From positions 1 through 34,456 of the forward strand of contig JBDHYF010000016.1 of assembly GCA_039811185.1 (NCBI GenBank): 34,456 bases of DNA. Reading direction: 5' to 3'. How positions within the stretch are numbered: the first letter of the stretch is position 1; each line of letters begins with the position of its first letter. Made by a program: the position numbers and the translations under genes. Below are positions 32,728 through 34,456 of this stretch, one piece after another. A model generated the notes under the pieces. It saw only the letters and a list, made by a program, of their open reading frames with translations, did not search any database and was not told the origin of the DNA. The stretch comes from JAEZDR01 sp039811185. Its GTDB lineage: Bacteria > Bacteroidota > Bacteroidia > Chitinophagales > Chitinophagaceae.

Positions 32728-34456
32728 CTATGTTGTTATTTCGTTTGCTATCATTTCTGCTTGTTTTAAAACGGTCTCTGTCGCCAACATTTGCATGTCA
32801 GGCGGATAACCATATTTTCTCAATATTCTTTTTACTGCAACCTTTAATTTAGCTTTCACGCTTTCTTTTATTGTCCAGTCAATTGATGCGTTTTGCCTGA
32901 TGGTTTCTGTCAGCACAACGGCAAGTTCTCTTAATTTGTCTTGTTGCATGAGTTCTCTTGCACTGTCGTTGTTGGCTACCGCTGTGTAAAAAGCATATTC
33001 AAAGTCTGTCAATCCCATGTGCTGGGCTTCATTGTCCATTTCAACAATGTCCTTACTTAAATTGATGAGTTCTTCAATTACTTCGGCTGCTGTCAGAATT
33101 TTGTTGTGATATTTCTTGATTGAGTTTTCGAGCATTTCTAAAAATGTTCTGCTCTTAACAAGGTTCTTTTTAGCTCTTGATTTTATTTCATCATTCAAGA
33201 GTTTTTTCAAAACTTCCAAAGCAACATTTTTATGTTCCATTCCTTTCAGCTCCATTAAGAACTCTTCTGAAAGAATTGAAATATCAGGTTTCTTTATTCC
33301 TGCTGCATCAAAAACATCAATCACTTGTTCAGAAACCAAAGCTTTGTCAATGACTTGGCGAATTGTGGTTTCAATTTCTTCATCTGTTCTGCCTGAACCT
33401 GTTCCGTCAAACTTTGCCAATCTTGCTTTAACGGCTTGGAAAAACGAAACTTCGTCTTTTGCGTCCATTGCTTGGTCATGCGGAATAGCAATGGCAAAGG
33501 CTTTTGATAGTGCCGTTACTTCCTTGATGTATCTTTTCTTTCCATCTTCCAGTCCAAGAATATGTTCTTCGGCTGAAAGAATCATGGAGAGTTTCTTTGA
33601 AGTGTCGGCTTCAAAATAAGTTTCATATTCAAAGCCATGATACATTTGAGAAACAACTTCCAATTTCTCCAACATTAATTGAACGGCTTGTTCTTGCAAA
33701 ATAGTTGGGTCGCCTTTTCCGCCTGCATCAGAATAAAATGCCAATGCTTTTTTCAAGTCTGCTGCAATACCTAAATAATCTACAATCAGACCGCCTGGCT
33801 TGTCTTTGTAAACTCGGTTTACCCTTGCAATCGCTTGCATCAAGTTATGTCCTTTCATTGGTTTGTCAATGTAAAGGGTGTGCATACTTGGTGCATCAAA
33901 ACCAGTAAGCCACATATCCCGAACGATGACCAATTGTAATTCGTCATCAGGATTTTTCATGCGTTCTGCAAGTGTTCTTCTTTGTTCTTTTGTTGTATGG
34001 TGTTTTGAGATTTTAGGACCATCGGAAGATGCCGAAGTCATTACAACTTTTATCACACCTTTATTCAAATCGTCTGAATGCCACTCGGGTTTTAAATCAA
34101 TGATTGCCTGATACAAATCGGCTGCAATTCTGCGACTCATGGAAACAATCATTCCTTTGCCTTCAAATACTTCCTGACGTTGGCTAAAGTGTGCAACTAT
34201 GTCTTTGGCTATATTCTTAATTCGATTTTCACTACCCACCAAGGCTTCCAACTGTGTCCACTTGGCTTTTGCTTTTTGTGTATAGGTTAAATCTTCTTGT
34301 TCTAATTCATCATCAAGGTCGTCAACTAATTGTTTGCCTTCTTCACTCAAATTCACTTTCGCCAAACGACTTTCGTAATAAATACGAACCGTTGCACCAT
34401 CTTCAACGGCTTGGGCTATATCGTAAATGTCCACATAGTTTCCGAAAACCGCTGGC
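32728..34456 (-). CDS. hsdR: Type I restriction endonuclease subunit R, C-terminal part (runs off right edge)
   Basis: The frame is open to the right edge; 575 residues are visible, beginning PAVFGNYVDIYDIAQAVEDG. The window cuts the gene, so the apparent GTG start at 34434 is not real. HsdR is the ATP-driven DNA translocase and nuclease of type I restriction systems. The visible half holds the end of helicase domain 2: QLVIVRDMWLTGFDAPSMHT (motif V region) and HNLMQAIARVNRVY (motif VI), then the DUF3387-type helical C-terminus (AVKRILRKYGYPPDMQ). The nuclease domain and Walker motifs would lie beyond 34456. HsdM and HsdS are not in the window and probably lie to the right. Confidence 0.92.
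   Translation of the reverse strand, partial: PAVFGNYVDIYDIAQAVEDGATVRIYYESRLAKVNLSEEGKQLVDDLDDELEQEDLTYTQKAKAKWTQLEALVGSENRIKNIAKDIVAHFSQRQEVFEGKGMIVSMSRRIAADLYQAIIDLKPEWHSDDLNKGVIKVVMTSASSDGPKISKHHTTKEQRRTLAERMKNPDDELQLVIVRDMWLTGFDAPSMHTLYIDKPMKGHNLMQAIARVNRVYKDKPGGLIVDYLGIAADLKKALAFYSDAGGKGDPTILQEQAVQLMLEKLEVVSQMYHGFEYETYFEADTSKKLSMILSAEEHILGLEDGKKRYIKEVTALSKAFAIAIPHDQAMDAKDEVSFFQAVKARLAKFDGTGSGRTDEEIETTIRQVIDKALVSEQVIDVFDAAGIKKPDISILSEEFLMELKGMEHKNVALEVLKKLLNDEIKSRAKKNLVKSRTFLEMLENSIKKYHNKILTAAEVIEELINLSKDIVEMDNEAQHMGLTDFEYAFYTAVANNDSARELMQQDKLRELAVVLTETIRQNASIDWTIKESVKAKLKVAVKRILRKYGYPPDMQMLATETVLKQAEMIANEITT

Noticed and set aside
1..34456. CRISPR array, insertion sequence or phage genes
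   Set aside because: No direct-repeat array, transposase, integrase or phage structural gene was found on either strand.

Overview
The window looks like a chromosomal stretch from a Bacteroidota member, probably a Chitinophagales-type organism (inference from gene content; no rRNA or tRNA gene is present to check it). Supporting signs are a type IX secretion sorting-like domain, two TonB-dependent receptors (one with an N-terminal carboxypeptidase-regulatory-like domain), a DUF3667 zinc-ribbon membrane protein, a DUF4625 lipoprotein, no obvious Shine-Dalgarno sequences, and repeated promoter boxes of the Bacteroidota type TTG-N17-23-TAnnTTTG.

Layout. 1-2504 (+) is the end of an anti-phage-type locus: the last residues of an unidentified protein, then a complete AIPR-family protein. 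2569-5337 (-) encodes a secreted protein with a HEYRH zinc site, a probable propeller region and an outer-membrane barrel. 5379-7228 (+) holds a GNAT acetyltransferase and a CNNM/CorC-like membrane protein. 7229-7795 (-) is a small T9SS-type secreted protein. 7925-10790 (+) is ccmE-ccmF for cytochrome c maturation. 10925-14125 (-) has a DPE2-like 4-alpha-glucanotransferase with two starch-binding modules, then a YtxH protein. 14297-17547 contains a small hypothetical, an Fsr-like MFS exporter with a palindromic promoter, a conserved small protein and pyrB. 17534-18595 (-) is a membrane fatty-acid desaturase. 18702-22143 (+) is a two-gene GH13 operon (alpha-glucosidase and trehalohydrolase TreZ).

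22140-28623 is a metal-homeostasis region. A DtxR/MntR-family regulator is divergent from a TonB receptor, with a 38-bp concentric dyad lying on the receptor promoter. A second, minus-strand operon encodes a His-rich small protein, a ZnuD-like TonB receptor and a His-rich DUF4625 lipoprotein. 28705-32167 (-) holds a DUF3667 protein, a probable unlisted 55-aa membrane protein, a lipoprotein, a hypothetical protein and a YdeI/OmdA-like protein, separated by loose intergenic DNA. 32728-34456 (-) is the C-terminal half of a type I restriction subunit HsdR that runs off the right edge.

How they fit together. The 10.9-22.1 kb block carries alpha-glucan breakdown and trehalose release (MalQ, GH13 glucosidase, TreZ), although TreY, which makes the TreZ substrate, is not here. 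The 22-28.6 kb block is likely metal sensing and outer-membrane metal import. Phage-defence genes sit at both ends, in DNA that looks AT-richer than the centre. The centre is very compact: three tail-to-tail gene pairs overlap and one abuts exactly.
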